64,000 nucleotides of DNA from positions 1-64,000 of the forward strand of contig NW_025401192.1 in the NCBI RefSeq assembly GCF_011075055.1. Direction: 5' to 3'. This DNA comes from Mangifera indica. Its lineage: Eukaryota > Streptophyta > Magnoliopsida > Sapindales > Anacardiaceae. Positions 25,789 through 38,700 of the stretch are shown one piece after another. Made by a program: the position numbers and the translations under genes. The notes beneath the pieces were generated by a model, which did not search any database, was not told where the DNA came from, and saw only the letters and a program-made list of their open reading frames with translations. How positions within the stretch are numbered: position 1 is the first letter of the stretch; each line of letters starts with the position of its first letter.

Positions 25789-26316
25789 AGAGGTGTGCAC
25801 AACGCAATTCATTACGGTTTCAAAATATTTTTAAAGAAAATTTAAAAAATAGTTTAAAAAATTATAAATTATTTTAAATTTTGAATCAAATCAAATTAAA
25901 TTAAAAAATACAATTTAAATTGATGAAAATATTCCACTTCTAAATATATATTATTTAATAAAATAACTTAAATTATTATTTTTTTAAAACATAGTATAAA
26001 TATGTACAATAAATATGAAATTAAATACAATATATTAAAAATAATAAAATAAATATTAAAAAATTATACATCTAATTATTTATTAAAAAATTCTTTCTAA
26101 TATAGTTATACATACGTATTTTAAAAAAAATATGATTTACTGTTTTGTTCGATTTAAAAATTATCCAAACCACACTCTAAACTGAAAAAAAAAACATTTT
26201 AAAAAATTTCTAACTCAAACTAGACCATTTAACAAATTCAACCAAACTAAATGAAACTATAATTTTTAAATAGTTTGGTTCAATTTTATGATTTGAACTA
26301 AATTATATACACCTCT
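25789..26316. mobile_element. hAT-like MITE, about 0.53 kb, very AT-rich
   Basis: The ends are AGAGGTGTGCACAA on the left and TTATATACACCTCT on the right, an imperfect terminal inverted repeat of the type seen in many plant hAT MITEs. The interior is almost entirely A and T with weak internal symmetry (TTTAAAAAATT and AATTTGGTTC-type arms). A clean 8-bp target duplication was not found, so the boundaries may be off by a few bases. Confidence 0.5.
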
Positions 26317-26755
26317 ATATCTATCTGAAAAGCCAGGTGAAAAAACTGACCCCCTTTATGATTTAAAACCATATAATTAACAATTTTCAATACTAACCAA
26401 CTCTATATATATATGTATATATATATATATAAAATATTTTTTATCACTTCAAAATTATTCAATCAAATGTTATCATATCAAATTGTATAAATAAGTTTGT
26501 ATATATAATATTACTCTAATATGAATGTGAATATTATTTCTTTAGCAAATAAAATAAATTCATTGCTCCCAGAGTTACGCCTTTGCACTAGTTGATTAAT
26601 TACAGAAACTTATTATTTTACATCTCTTCCTAATATATTGTACAAAATGGTTTGGTAACAAAATTAAAAGCAGGAAGAAATATAGAAATGAAAGAACTGA
26701 AAGTATAGTGGTCAGTAAACTAACCTATAACCCCTGCCCGGAGAGGAGAAGAGCA

Positions 26756-29700
26756 TCATCCAGCTTGATTATCGAACAAATTTTCAAGATAATCATTTTG
26801 TAGGAAAGGAGAAAGTATGCTCTCAATATGGGATCTTTGTTTACGAGTTTCTTCGAGTATCAACATGCGAGTAGCCTCACAAGCCTTGTTACTGGTAAAA
26901 CCAAGTGTCCATCTCCCGTCTACTCCGGTGTCAGACTTCTTAGCATTGAAACCTCTAGTTTTACTTGCATTAGATCTTGGGTCAAATTCTCTTATCCGAA
27001 GATGCAACCACATTGGATGGTCCTCGTCTATCTTTGGCTGTTTCAAGTGAAAAATAAAATGAAAATGTTACAACAGTGACTATATCTCTAACCATAAGAC
27101 TTCCAAGAATATCACCTGAAATATTCAGCGGCTTAATTTTTTATATTCAGTGATGATACAATTTGAAATCAAACAAAAGAAAATATTACACATCTATGAG
27201 TTTCAGCGTATCATTTGACCATAACAGACCAACTTTATGAACAAAAGTGAATAATCATATAACCCAAAAAAAAAAAAAAAAGAAATCATAATGGCCTGTA
27301 CATGTCTACATAATAGCTGAAAATTACTGTAGCACTCCTCTTGAATGTCAAAAAAAAAACCAAGGATCTTTAGTGGATATCTGAATGAATATTGGAGCTA
27401 AGAAAGTCAACTCTAAAATATGATTATCCTAAGTTGCTACTGCAGAGCCAGTCCCGTTTATGGATCTCTCTGATGAGTCGCTTTGTTCCCAGATTGTATC
27501 ACTGGATTGCTGCTCTAAATAACTGAATTCTATTATGTGAGGGGAATCACAACACTCCTTAAATAACTGAATTCTATTATGTGAGGGGAATCACAACACT
27601 CCTTAATTTCAAAATGCTACCATGCAGAAAATAAAGTTGATCCAGATTATCAACGTCAACTACCGCAAAGTAATTCAACTTAAAAAAGATAAAATTCTTC
27701 TACAGGTAATTAGAAAATCAATTATGAAAAAGAAAATAAAAGACAATGGAAGAACGAGATGGAGATTGAAGAAATTTCGTGCAACATGAGAATTGCAAAT
27801 GGAGTTATAAGCATATTTTCAAAATTAAGGGGGATCAACGAATATTTTGAAATTAATTAGAAGTGTTGGAATTTAATTTCAAAACATTACAATTTAACTA
27901 GTGAATGTCTTTTGATTTCTACAAAGACTTTACATATTCTAGTTTATCTCTAAGAATTCTTGTGATGAATGTGACAGACTTTAATTCAACAGATTAATAG
28001 TTGTATCTTGAGTTTCCTAAGCACTAGTATAATAGGGTTCATTTTTTACCTTTGTATCAAAAGGGAACTCAACACAGACTCTCATGTATCAAGAGGGAGT
28101 TCAACGAAATCTCTAATGAATAATCTCCTTCATATAATTTGGTAATTTAGAGCTCTGCAGTAGCAACTCAGATCAATCATATTCTAATGTTATTTCAATA
28201 GATATTATCTGGTCGGATTGTTGATAGGATCAAGCTAACTATTATCTATGAAGTTTTAAACTGTTGTAGGTTTATCCTATTCTATTGTACTATTCACTTG
28301 TCCTTGCTTGTCTACATAAGACCATGCAATGTAACATAAATAATGTATTAAAAAAACACGGAAAAAGAGAATACAAGTTTTTTCATGGTATTAGAACCAA
28401 GTTTTTTGTTAGGATTCCTTAATTTTAGGGAACTAAATCCTAATGTTAGGATTTCCTAATTTTAGAGATTTGACTCCTAATTTGATTTATCCTAATTATA
28501 ATTGGAATATTATATTTCCTTTATTAGAATTTCCTAATTGATTAAGGATTAGAAATTCTATCTATATGTAATCTTTTGCTATTTTATCATTTTTCTGGCC
28601 CATAAGAAAAATGGCGAAAAAAATGATGACAGGAAGAGCAGTCCCATCAGATCTTTCTCCACCATCCAATCCTACACATTTTGGATCTTCATCTGATCAA
28701 TCGAAGATCCAATCCTTCCTAAATGTGCAAAGCATTGGTGATAGTCACACACACCATTCAGATATCGATCCATATGCAAAATGAGAAGAATTATAACCCA
28801 TGGTCTCAATCCATGAAGCTTATTGCTGAAGGAAGAGGAAAGATGGGTTATCTTACCAATACTGCAAAGTCCCTGAAAGGATGATCAGAGGTATGAGAAT
28901 GTGAGGTTGAAACAGAATGGTTATGGCCTAGCTAATTAACTCTGGTGGAGGAGATCAGCCAAGTTTATCTGCTTTCCCCTACAGCCAAAGACATTTAGGA
29001 TATTACTAAAGAAACATATTTTGATCTAGGTAATTTAGTACAACTATTTAGATCAAAGCTCAGGGAGATGAAGCAAGGTCCAGTATATGTAAATCGCTAC
29101 TACAACTCTTCAACTAAGATTTGCTAGGAATTAGATTTATTCTATGTGAGACAAAGTGGACTTGTTCACAGGACATTATAAAATACACAAAAATGCTTGA
29201 AAAAGAAAAAGAGTTGCAGGGTTAAAATCAAGAGTTTGATGAAGTTAAAGGAAGAGTTTTAGGATAGGAGCCTTTTTCTTCTATTCGAGAGGTATTTGCT
29301 AAGGTAAGAAGAGAGGAACAGAAGAAGAGTCATGATGGTTGTCCAGGGCAGTGGTGGTTCAAGCACAATTCAGGAAGCAACATCATCTGCCCTGGGATCC
29401 AAAGGCTCAAAAAGACAACATAACAATGAGCAAAGAACTTTAAGAAAAGAAGGAAGAGAAAAGAGAAGTTGGTGTTATTATTGTCACTGGTCGAACCATA
29501 ATAAAGCTAGATGTTGGAAACTTCATGGTCGACCCCAGAAGAATAACTGAAAGGTTTCATGTTGATACAGAAGAACAAACAAGTATAAGCCCTGTCCCAT
29601 TTACACAATGGTAGTTGGATCATTTTAACATTTTTAATCAGACTAGTTCATGTCCTCTTGTAGAAGTTGATAGTTCACAAAAGGGTCTGGCATGTGTGTC

Positions 29701-32700
29701 TCCTATAGTTCAAGTTATAAAGTCTTAAAGATTAAGATAATTAATGGGTCTCTATATAATATGGTTGGAAAGGAAACAATCCAACTATTAATATAATTAT
29801 ATTGACCTCTGTTTTGCATGTTCCTAATTTGCCTATTCGGCTGTTTATCAACAAACTCACTGAAAAATTGAACTGTGTAGCTAAGTTTTCTGATTGTTCT
29901 TGTGAATTTCAAGATCTATACTTTCACGGAGGCTGTTTTGCAATGAAAGAGAAAGAGAGGGTCAATACTACTTTGAGCATTCAGATCTGAAGGAAAAGCC
30001 CTGGAATCTAAAAGCCAAAACTAGCAAGTTTTATGTGATTCTAATAGGGCTATTCAGAATCACTCAATACTTGAGCTGACCTAATATCCAAACCGAAAAA
30101 ACGGGTAATTGAATAACCAGTTTGGATATCGAGTTGTACATGTTCCTAAGCTAGTTTTAAAATTTGGTACAAATTTGACATTGTTGGAAATCAGTCACTC
30201 ATTCCAAACCAATTCCCTAACATTGGCCAATTTTTTATTAAACAGTAAAACTAAACTCTCCAACTAGTAAAAGAAAACAGAAAAATTATATAATATGCTT
30301 TACAGTGAACACCCAATTGCACCCTAAAGGTTTTTTCCACTCAGCAACTTCACCAACTCTCATGTCCTGTTTTTCTCTAAGGCCTCCATCTTTATATTCA
30401 TGGCAATTTTCCAATTCCTATCACCTAGTGACTCAGAGAAAGTCTTAGGTATGAGAATTGTGTCTAGGTTGGTGAGGAAAGCTTTATGGTTAGGGGATAA
30501 GTGTTTGTAGATCAGGAACAAGTGCAAAAGATGTTTGGTGCATGTTCTAATACCTAATCGAATGGAAATAGGAACATCTAAATCATTTGGATAGGGATTT
30601 TCAATTTCAATAGATTTGGGAGTAGTGTTTACCTCAACAGTTTTGGAATTAAAACCAAATTCAAGCGATTGAACCTACTCAGGTTGAGTAGTTGGTGCCT
30701 TTCTCCTTGAATACACTTGTAGTGGACAATTCATATCTGATTGTTTTTTCTTTATCAACTCTTATGACTAAATATGAGAAATTGACTTTGAGAAAATTGG
30801 AACATTAAGAAACTTGGACTTAAGTAGAGTAGGAGATTCATAATGAGGTAAAGTAACAGTATGAGGCACAAAGAGAGTAGAGATTGAAATCGAAGAGATT
30901 GAAGAAAGGAACATGAATTGTCCTTCTCTTCCAAAAGTAATATGTCCCCATAAAGAGGACTAGTTAAAAAATGTTCATTTTCAACAAACATTACATTGAT
31001 AGAAACATAGAAGTAATTTTTCTGAAGGTGACAACACTTTTAACTTTTTTTACTATAAGAGTAACCAACAAAGATGGATCTAGTTTGAGTATGGACATAT
31101 ATAAAGGACACACAACCAAAGATTTTAGGGACTAAACCATTGAAGATCCTAAAGGTAGGAAAGAATTTTGTAAGAAGTTGAATTTGACTTTAAGAATAAA
31201 GGCTTTTCGAGGGTAATTTGTACATAAGATGGTTAGCTGTCAAAACTAATGCCCCCTAATATTGTTTTAGAACATTATTCTGAAACAAAGTTGCTTTTGT
31301 AATGGCTAGAAAATGTATGTTTTTTTCTTTCAGCAGCTTCATTTCGTTAGGGTGTATTGACACATTACGACTCATGAATTATACCTTTTTTTAAAATAAA
31401 AAGCTAAAGACTGATTGAAGAAATCTTTTGCATTATTCAAACGAAATTTTTTAATTGCAAAATTTAATTGTTTGGATCATATTGTAGAAGAATGAAAAAA
31501 CAGGTCATATAGTCTGCAGCTCTTGAGTCAACTAGCCATGCATTTGGGTGGGTTATATCCAAAGCATTAAGTGCATGAGAAAATAAAGAAATACCTGTTA
31601 AGATCATAATACAACTACTTGTTTTGAGTGGTTTCTCAAATGACTCCAACAAACTTCTCAATTTTTCAATCTCTTCTCTATTGAATTCAACTATTCTTGA
31701 ATATGCTTAAGGACCATTTTTAGTCGTTTGATAAGTATTTGTCATGTTTGTTTGTCCCTTCCCCTTTGATTGTCCATTGTTAAGAGATTTACCATAAAGT
31801 TTTCAACACTTGTCTATCATGTGACAAACCTTTTTACAATACTTGCACCATAAAGTGTCTTTATTGTCTAGCTTCAATGGGTTAAATTGCTTCTTGGATT
31901 CATCAGAATATCGATCTAAACCAAAAATTTTTGCATCTGATACCTTAGATGCCAAGGTTAAGCTTTACACAATAGGTGACTTAAGCATTACTCCCTGCTT
32001 ACCTTCTTTAGCACGAACAATGGCAATGATTTCATTTAAAAAGGGAAACTTGATTTCTTAAGAATTTGTACTCGAAGTACATCTTAATTTGGAATCCTAA
32101 CCAACAAGAAAATCATAGATTTTGTCCTATTCAACAAACCTTTTGAGGAGGGATGCATCATCACTACACTTCATTTGAATTCACTTATAATAATTCATCT
32201 CATGTCATAATGTCTGCAAGAGATCAAACTACTCAGCAATTGAACGAGTTCCCTATTTGGTAAATCTGGGCAATATCACAAACTTTTAGATATATAATTT
32301 TGATGGCCTCCCAAATCTCTTTGGTAGTACTCAGGAACAAAATAGTATCACTTATCTCTAACACCATCAAATTCCATAGCCAAAACATCACCATAGAGCC
32401 TTTTTCATCCTGAGCTAAAAATTTTGAATCCCTTTTTTTAGGTCCAATTCCAAGTGTATGACTCACTTTGCCTATTCACCTTACAAATGTGTGAACCAAT
32501 TAAGACCATTTCAAATAGTTCTTTCTATTCAAACTATACGATGTCTAGATGTTTTACAACTCAGTGCTTTGAATTAAGACATCTCCTCCAACGAATGTAG
32601 TTGTCGTTGTTGTTTTTTATATGCTGCTAGTCAAGTTTGTGTTCGCATGGTTTTGTGCTTTTAAGAGTGATATTAGGAAGGGTATAGGTTTAAGATCAAG

Positions 32701-35700
32701 AGAAAAAAATGTCCAGTCCCAGAGCAATGAACCTATGGCTCTTATACCATGAAGGGTAAATTAATCTCATTATTCTTTAGGAATAATCCTAGTTTATATA
32801 CAATTACTAATATAAATATAAACTGGAAACTAGAAACTCATTGTGGAAACTAGGAACTAATTTGATTGACTTTCCTATTAAATTAGTAACAATGTACGAT
32901 TTCCTAAATAAGATGAAAAATTGTATTTCTCAACTGTTTTAGGTACCCATCCACAAAATTATCGCACTATTCACCAAAGTTTTAGTGTGGAAACTCCAAA
33001 ACAAAGCAAAATATATAAACAAAAGCATAGACATCTACTAGAGATGTCTGGGGCTCTAATGTTAACTATGAATATGTCGCACTATCTTTGGGGAAAGGTT
33101 GTCCTAACAGCCACTTATTTGATCAATTTGTTACCAACTTGAATGCTAAATTTTAGGACTCTAGTTACTGTTCTTACACATTGCAATCTTGATTACAAGT
33201 TTTTTAATTGTCTTCCTATTAAAAAATTTGGTTGCATTGTTTCTGTGCATCTTTCACCTCCTAATAGAAGAATTTGGATCCCAAGTGTGTATTTGAGAGA
33301 TATTCTCGTACTTGCTAAGTGTTTTTGCCTTCTTACTAAGAAGAATTTTGCATCTAATGATGTGACCTTTTTGGAGTCACAATTCTATTTTACCAAGACT
33401 CCTCTTCAATGGGAAAATTTAGGTGTAAAAGAGAATTTTTTTTTGGATATATCTACGTCTCTGTCATTCATCCCAAGTATACCAAATCCACATAATTATA
33501 TTTCTTCTTTTGAAATAAATTCCACCATATTTGAATTGTATAAGGGTCTAAACACAGGAGGAAGGTTGACAATTTAAATCAACATGAGCTTAAAATTTAT
33601 TCTAGAAGGTCTAATGCTAACAGTGATAAACAACTCAATAACTCTCATTTCCGGTCCTCTGAATGAGGAGTAGAATTTATACAGTCTTCACAATCATCTT
33701 AACCTACACTATCACTAGATACTATTCTATATAATGAAAAACCAGTGAGTGATGACAGTAGTTATCTCTCAATTGCCATTAGAAAAAGGGATCAGATTTT
33801 GTACATTACATCTTGTGTCTATGTATCCTATGACAAATTGTCACCATGTTTCCGTGTTTTGTTATGAATACCATTAAAAACTAGTGGTACCTTAGTATAG
33901 GAGGTATTCAGTGATTACAACTGGAAGGAGGTTGAGCAAGAAGATATGAGGGCTTTGGAGAAATACGGAACATGAGAACTGGTCAGTAAAGTATAAAGCT
34001 AATGGATCTATTTAATGGTAAGACACGTCTAGTAGCTAAGAATTTCACAAAAACCTATGGTGTATACAATGAGGAGACAGTTTGCTATAATGGCTAAGTT
34101 GAATACAATCAGGGTGTTAATCTCTCTTGCAGCAAACTTAGATTGGTCTATACAGCAATTGGGTATAAAAAAACGTCTTCCTAAACCGTGATTGATCAGT
34201 GGAAGTATTCGATCTACCTCCTGGTTTTGCAGTGAATACAATCAATCAAGTAAATAGACTAAGTACTTATCTGGGTTAAAGCAATCTTCTCAGCTTGGTT
34301 AAAGAATTTTACTAAGACCATTAAGAGCTATGGCTTGTTGAAGGTCAAACTAATCACACCCTCTTCTTCAAACATAATGAGGGTAAGATTACTATCCTAA
34401 TAGTCCATGCAGACAATATTATTTTTATGGGAGATGATCTCGGTGAAATAGTGTTGGTGAAATAAGTGCTTGTGAATGATTTCAAAATGATAAACCTAGG
34501 ACATTTAAGGTCTTTCTGAGGAATGGAAGTGGGCCAGCAACAAGAAGGGTATTTATATATTTAAAAAAAAAAAAAACATTCTGGATCTTCTATAGGTGAT
34601 GGAATGTTACAGTGTAAACCTAGTGATACACCTATTGAGCATAATTTAAGGTTTGATAGTATTGATAGGAATGCATCCATGCAGAGAGTTAGGTTAGGTA
34701 TCAAAGACTTCTTGTCAAATTATCTATCCTATAAAAGACAGAACGTAGCTTTTGTTGTGAGTGTTGTAAGTCAACACATGCACAATCCCTAGGAAATGCA
34801 CTCGGAGGTTCTGTTTCGAATATTAGAATATTAAGGTACCTTAAGATGACTCTTGGTCAAGGTGTGTTTTTTGGAAAGAATCTTGACATTAGAATTAAGT
34901 ATTCACTAATGCGGATTTGGCAGGGTCTGTGAGTGGTAGAGATCTACTTCAAGCTACTATATGTTTGTGTATGGTAATTTACTTACCTAGATTAGTAAAA
35001 AACAAGTTGTTGTGGCTAGAAGCACTTTCTAGGCTGAATTTAGAGCTGCAACACAGAGAATCTGTGAAGTTTAGAAGACTTCTAACTGAGCTAAAAGCTG
35101 CGAGTGAGGAGCCTATAAAGCATTATTGTGATAATAAAACAACCAGTAGCATTGCACATAATCATGTGCATCATGATCGGACTAAACAAGTTGAAATAGA
35201 TGGACACTTCATCAAGGAGAAACTAGAAAAGAAGATTTGTGAATATCTACTTTCCTACAAGTCAACAGATATATCATATCCTTACAAAGGGAGTACCTAG
35301 AAAAGTGTTTGAGCAACACTTCCAAGTTGGGAATGTTGGAGATTTATTCACCACTTTGAAGGGGAGTGTAAACATTATCAAATCAGGCTGTTGATAGGAT
35401 TGAGCTAGCTCTTATTTAGAAAGTTTCTTAAAATATTTTAGTTTTATCCTATTCTATGGTTATCTGTTTAGATGTAGCTAGTTCATACAAGGCATTGCGA
35501 TGTAACATAAATAATATGCAAAAAAAAAAAAAAAACACAAAACTATGAATATCATGCAAGTTGATATGGCCGAAAATCCTACAACGTCTAGAGGGCCAAA
35601 CAATAGGCCAATAACATTTGCGAAATCAGAAATTGACCAAATCCAGACCATACAAAGTGGTAGTAGAAGTCTTGATTCAAAGTAAATGGTGCAGAACATG

Positions 35701-38700
35701 AATGTTTTCAAGGAACCCATATGTCCTACCCCTTCTAGTCTTATAAATTATTTATCTGAACTTTCCTCTTAGCTTCATAAGTCCCTTGATGTTGGGCTTA
35801 TACCAGACACCTATGATCAGGTCTTGTCTTCATGAATTTAGAGGATGCTTCACAATCCAATGCTAAACAAATAACATTATTTGACAAGGTTTTTTGAAAC
35901 TATATTGTAACCAACCAAAAAGTTTGAGTAATTTAATATAATTTCATTGGCCTAGATGCTTCCCTCTTAAACAAATTGAGTAGCTAATTGTCTGACAAAA
36001 TTTTCCCACTTCCCCCTTCAATGCATCTAGCAAAACCAAAAACTTTTAGTTCTCTCTAAACCATGCAAGGTACCTTGAGGTGCCTCTTACCTTTTGGCCA
36101 CCCAAGAGCCTAAATGCTTGCAAATGAGCCAATACAGGAACTGACATTGACAAGATTAAACCACAAATTGAGTAGGTAGTTGAACATACCTTTCCCTTAT
36201 GGGACTTTTGAGTTTATAATAGAGATCTGCAAAAGTCCTACATTGGAAAGGCACATATTCAGCTACTCACTCCACCCACTAAAAATACATACTCAACCCA
36301 AATCTATTGTCTCACATAGGTTAGGGTAATATGAACTACTCACTCCATGCATTATAAATAAGCTTCCTTATTTTATTTCTCGTAGCAAATAAGCTTTTAT
36401 ACATGTTTTCTTTTATTAGAAAATATAAATTAAAAAAATTAAAAATAATTTTTTATAATTAAAAAATTGGCACCAGCTCGAAAATTTTCAAAACCATGGC
36501 CCGGCTAGATTAAACCGAGCTGACAATCAAGCTCAAGCCAACTCCGCCCGAATCCAATCCTACTGACTACCATGGGCATCAGAAAGCAACTTCATTTTGT
36601 GATTAGACTGATACTATGCATCTCTAAAAAGTTGACATCAGTAGTCACAAACACATTTTGACTAACAGATTTACCAATATCAGAACTTACACTCAAACCA
36701 GCCAGTGGAGCAATAGCAATTACAACACCTCGTTGACTTCGAAAGGGATGCTTCTCTGCAAGAATCAGTTTGCCAGATATTCCTCTAGCCACAGGTATCA
36801 GGTAGATATCCCTGACCCCAGCATTGGAGAAAGCAATTCTGCATGGAAATCCAGATCCTGCAAATAGTACAAAAGATTGACAAAGTGCAAATGAATATTG
36901 CATGACCCTGGAAAACATTTTGAACAGTCAAAATGAAAGATGTAGTGCACTGATACCCAACCTAAAAAAACCTCTGACCCAAAGCTTGCAGATGAAAGAT
37001 CTAAGGATTGGGATATTTCAGAATCTGTGGCAGGACCACTCATTAAATCTAGAAAGGGGTTCTCGGGTAAATTTCCTTTGACAATAAATGTCTTCAGTTG
37101 AACATGAAAAGTGAAAACCTATAAGAAAGAGGACAATGAGATCTACTTAGCAGCAAATTGTTGCAGTATAAATGGTAGTGTTTTCTTTTTTTTTAGCATA
37201 AATAGCAACTGCAAATAAATGCTTGCAATATGTAATGATACATTCACAGAAAAAGTAAAAACTGATTTAAGGAAAAGATGTACAAGATTGATAGATGTAA
37301 TGTGTAGACCAAAGAAAGCATGGGATGCACAGCACAACAGAGTCTTTATCCATTAATTTTGTATAGCTGTGTAAATAGATTGTCATAAATAATGAGAGGA
37401 AAAGGCTTCATATGAAATGTGATGAAAAGTAGCTGCTTTAGAGCGTTATTTTAACTTGATCATTGTTTCTCAGTTCCTCTCTCTGCAATACATGTAGAAA
37501 AAAATAGAACATGAATATTTTTGTTGAGCTCTTCCCAACAACTTAAGCTTTTGAGTGTCTGATTTACTTACAACAGGTATCAGAGTCAAGCTAACAAAAA
37601 GACATCGTATTTAATAACTAATCAATATTTTAATAAATTATAAAAATTTTATCTGTATTTGCCATTGGATTCGTGTTTATTAAGTATTTTCAACACATGT
37701 ATCGCACCGAGTTAGAGACAAAAGATTATTTTAGTTAAAAAAAGCTGTAATTGTGAACGATAAAAACCTTCACTGCATCAACCATTGTTTCCCAAGAAAA
37801 TATGGAAGAAGTTCTACTGCCTGCAGTGTGTATTAGTCATGAAGAAAGAAAGTTAATCCAATTTTGAAAATAGGAACCATAAATCAACACTAAAATGGCC
37901 AATACCATCAATTGTTTGTTGGCAGACAGCAAGCTCAAGCAGGAACAAAGGATCTTTAGATTGCAATGCTTCCTGAAGAGCTGTACACAGCATTCAATTA
38001 GATTTAAGTGTCTGAAATAGAAATATCTAGTAAGAAATATTTTCCCTCCCATCAATTCATCATTTTATTCTCTTCACTTAAGATCACCGCTATAGAGTTC
38101 TATATTTTTGCTTCCCCTCCAAAGTCAAGATTCTCTAACTCATACCTGATTTACAGTTTGCCCATTCATCCTTCAAAGTTTCAAGGATTTGATCAAACCA
38201 GCATCCATCAAGTTCTTTCTGAAGACGTTCACATGACCGCAGATATGAAGTCTGTCAACAGGAACTAGAAAATGTATAACTTAAGATTGACAGGTAATAA
38301 TTGTTTAATCAGAAGGAAGATTTATTGCAAGGCAAGTGGAAGTGTTCATATACTATTTAGAACTGAACGACAAAGCATAATCAGTTCTGTACTGATTTCC
38401 ACAGCTCAATTTTTTGCAACATGAAAGGAAAATTTCATATTTATTCAAACAAAGAGGCATATACAATACACCTGAATTTGGCTAATAAAAAGCCCTCTGA
38501 CTCATGATACTTTGAATACAGAAAATCCCAAACCAAAAACAAATTTCAATTATACATTTATAAACTGAAGAAATTTGATTTATATATTTCGTGAGGTTTC
38601 TTCTCAATCACTGCAGAAGAAAAGTAGTAGAATATATGGCAGTCCACAAGAATGCATGATTGACTGGAGCAAACTAGTGCTTAACACTTCAACTTCTGTT

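Larger units (their letters stand above)
27038..36690 (-). other. Last intron of the TT9 homologue (9653 bp)
   Basis: The donor is GTAAGT at 36690 (minus) after codons for APLAGLS. The acceptor follows TTGAAACAG at 27038, directly before codons for PKIDEDHP. The joined peptide [15 protein letters not shown] matches the uninterrupted stretch known in plant homologues, so both sites are well supported. The other 18 introns range from about 60 bases to just over 1.1 kb. Most of the excess length is accounted for by a copia element at 28188-35560 with a second copia element inside it. Confidence 0.88.

Noticed and set aside
36798..37043. 81-codon continuous reading through exon 18 of the TT9 homologue into the intron
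   Set aside because: The frame past 36962 diverges from the family and ends in a stop; splicing to 36857 restores PCRIAF in frame.
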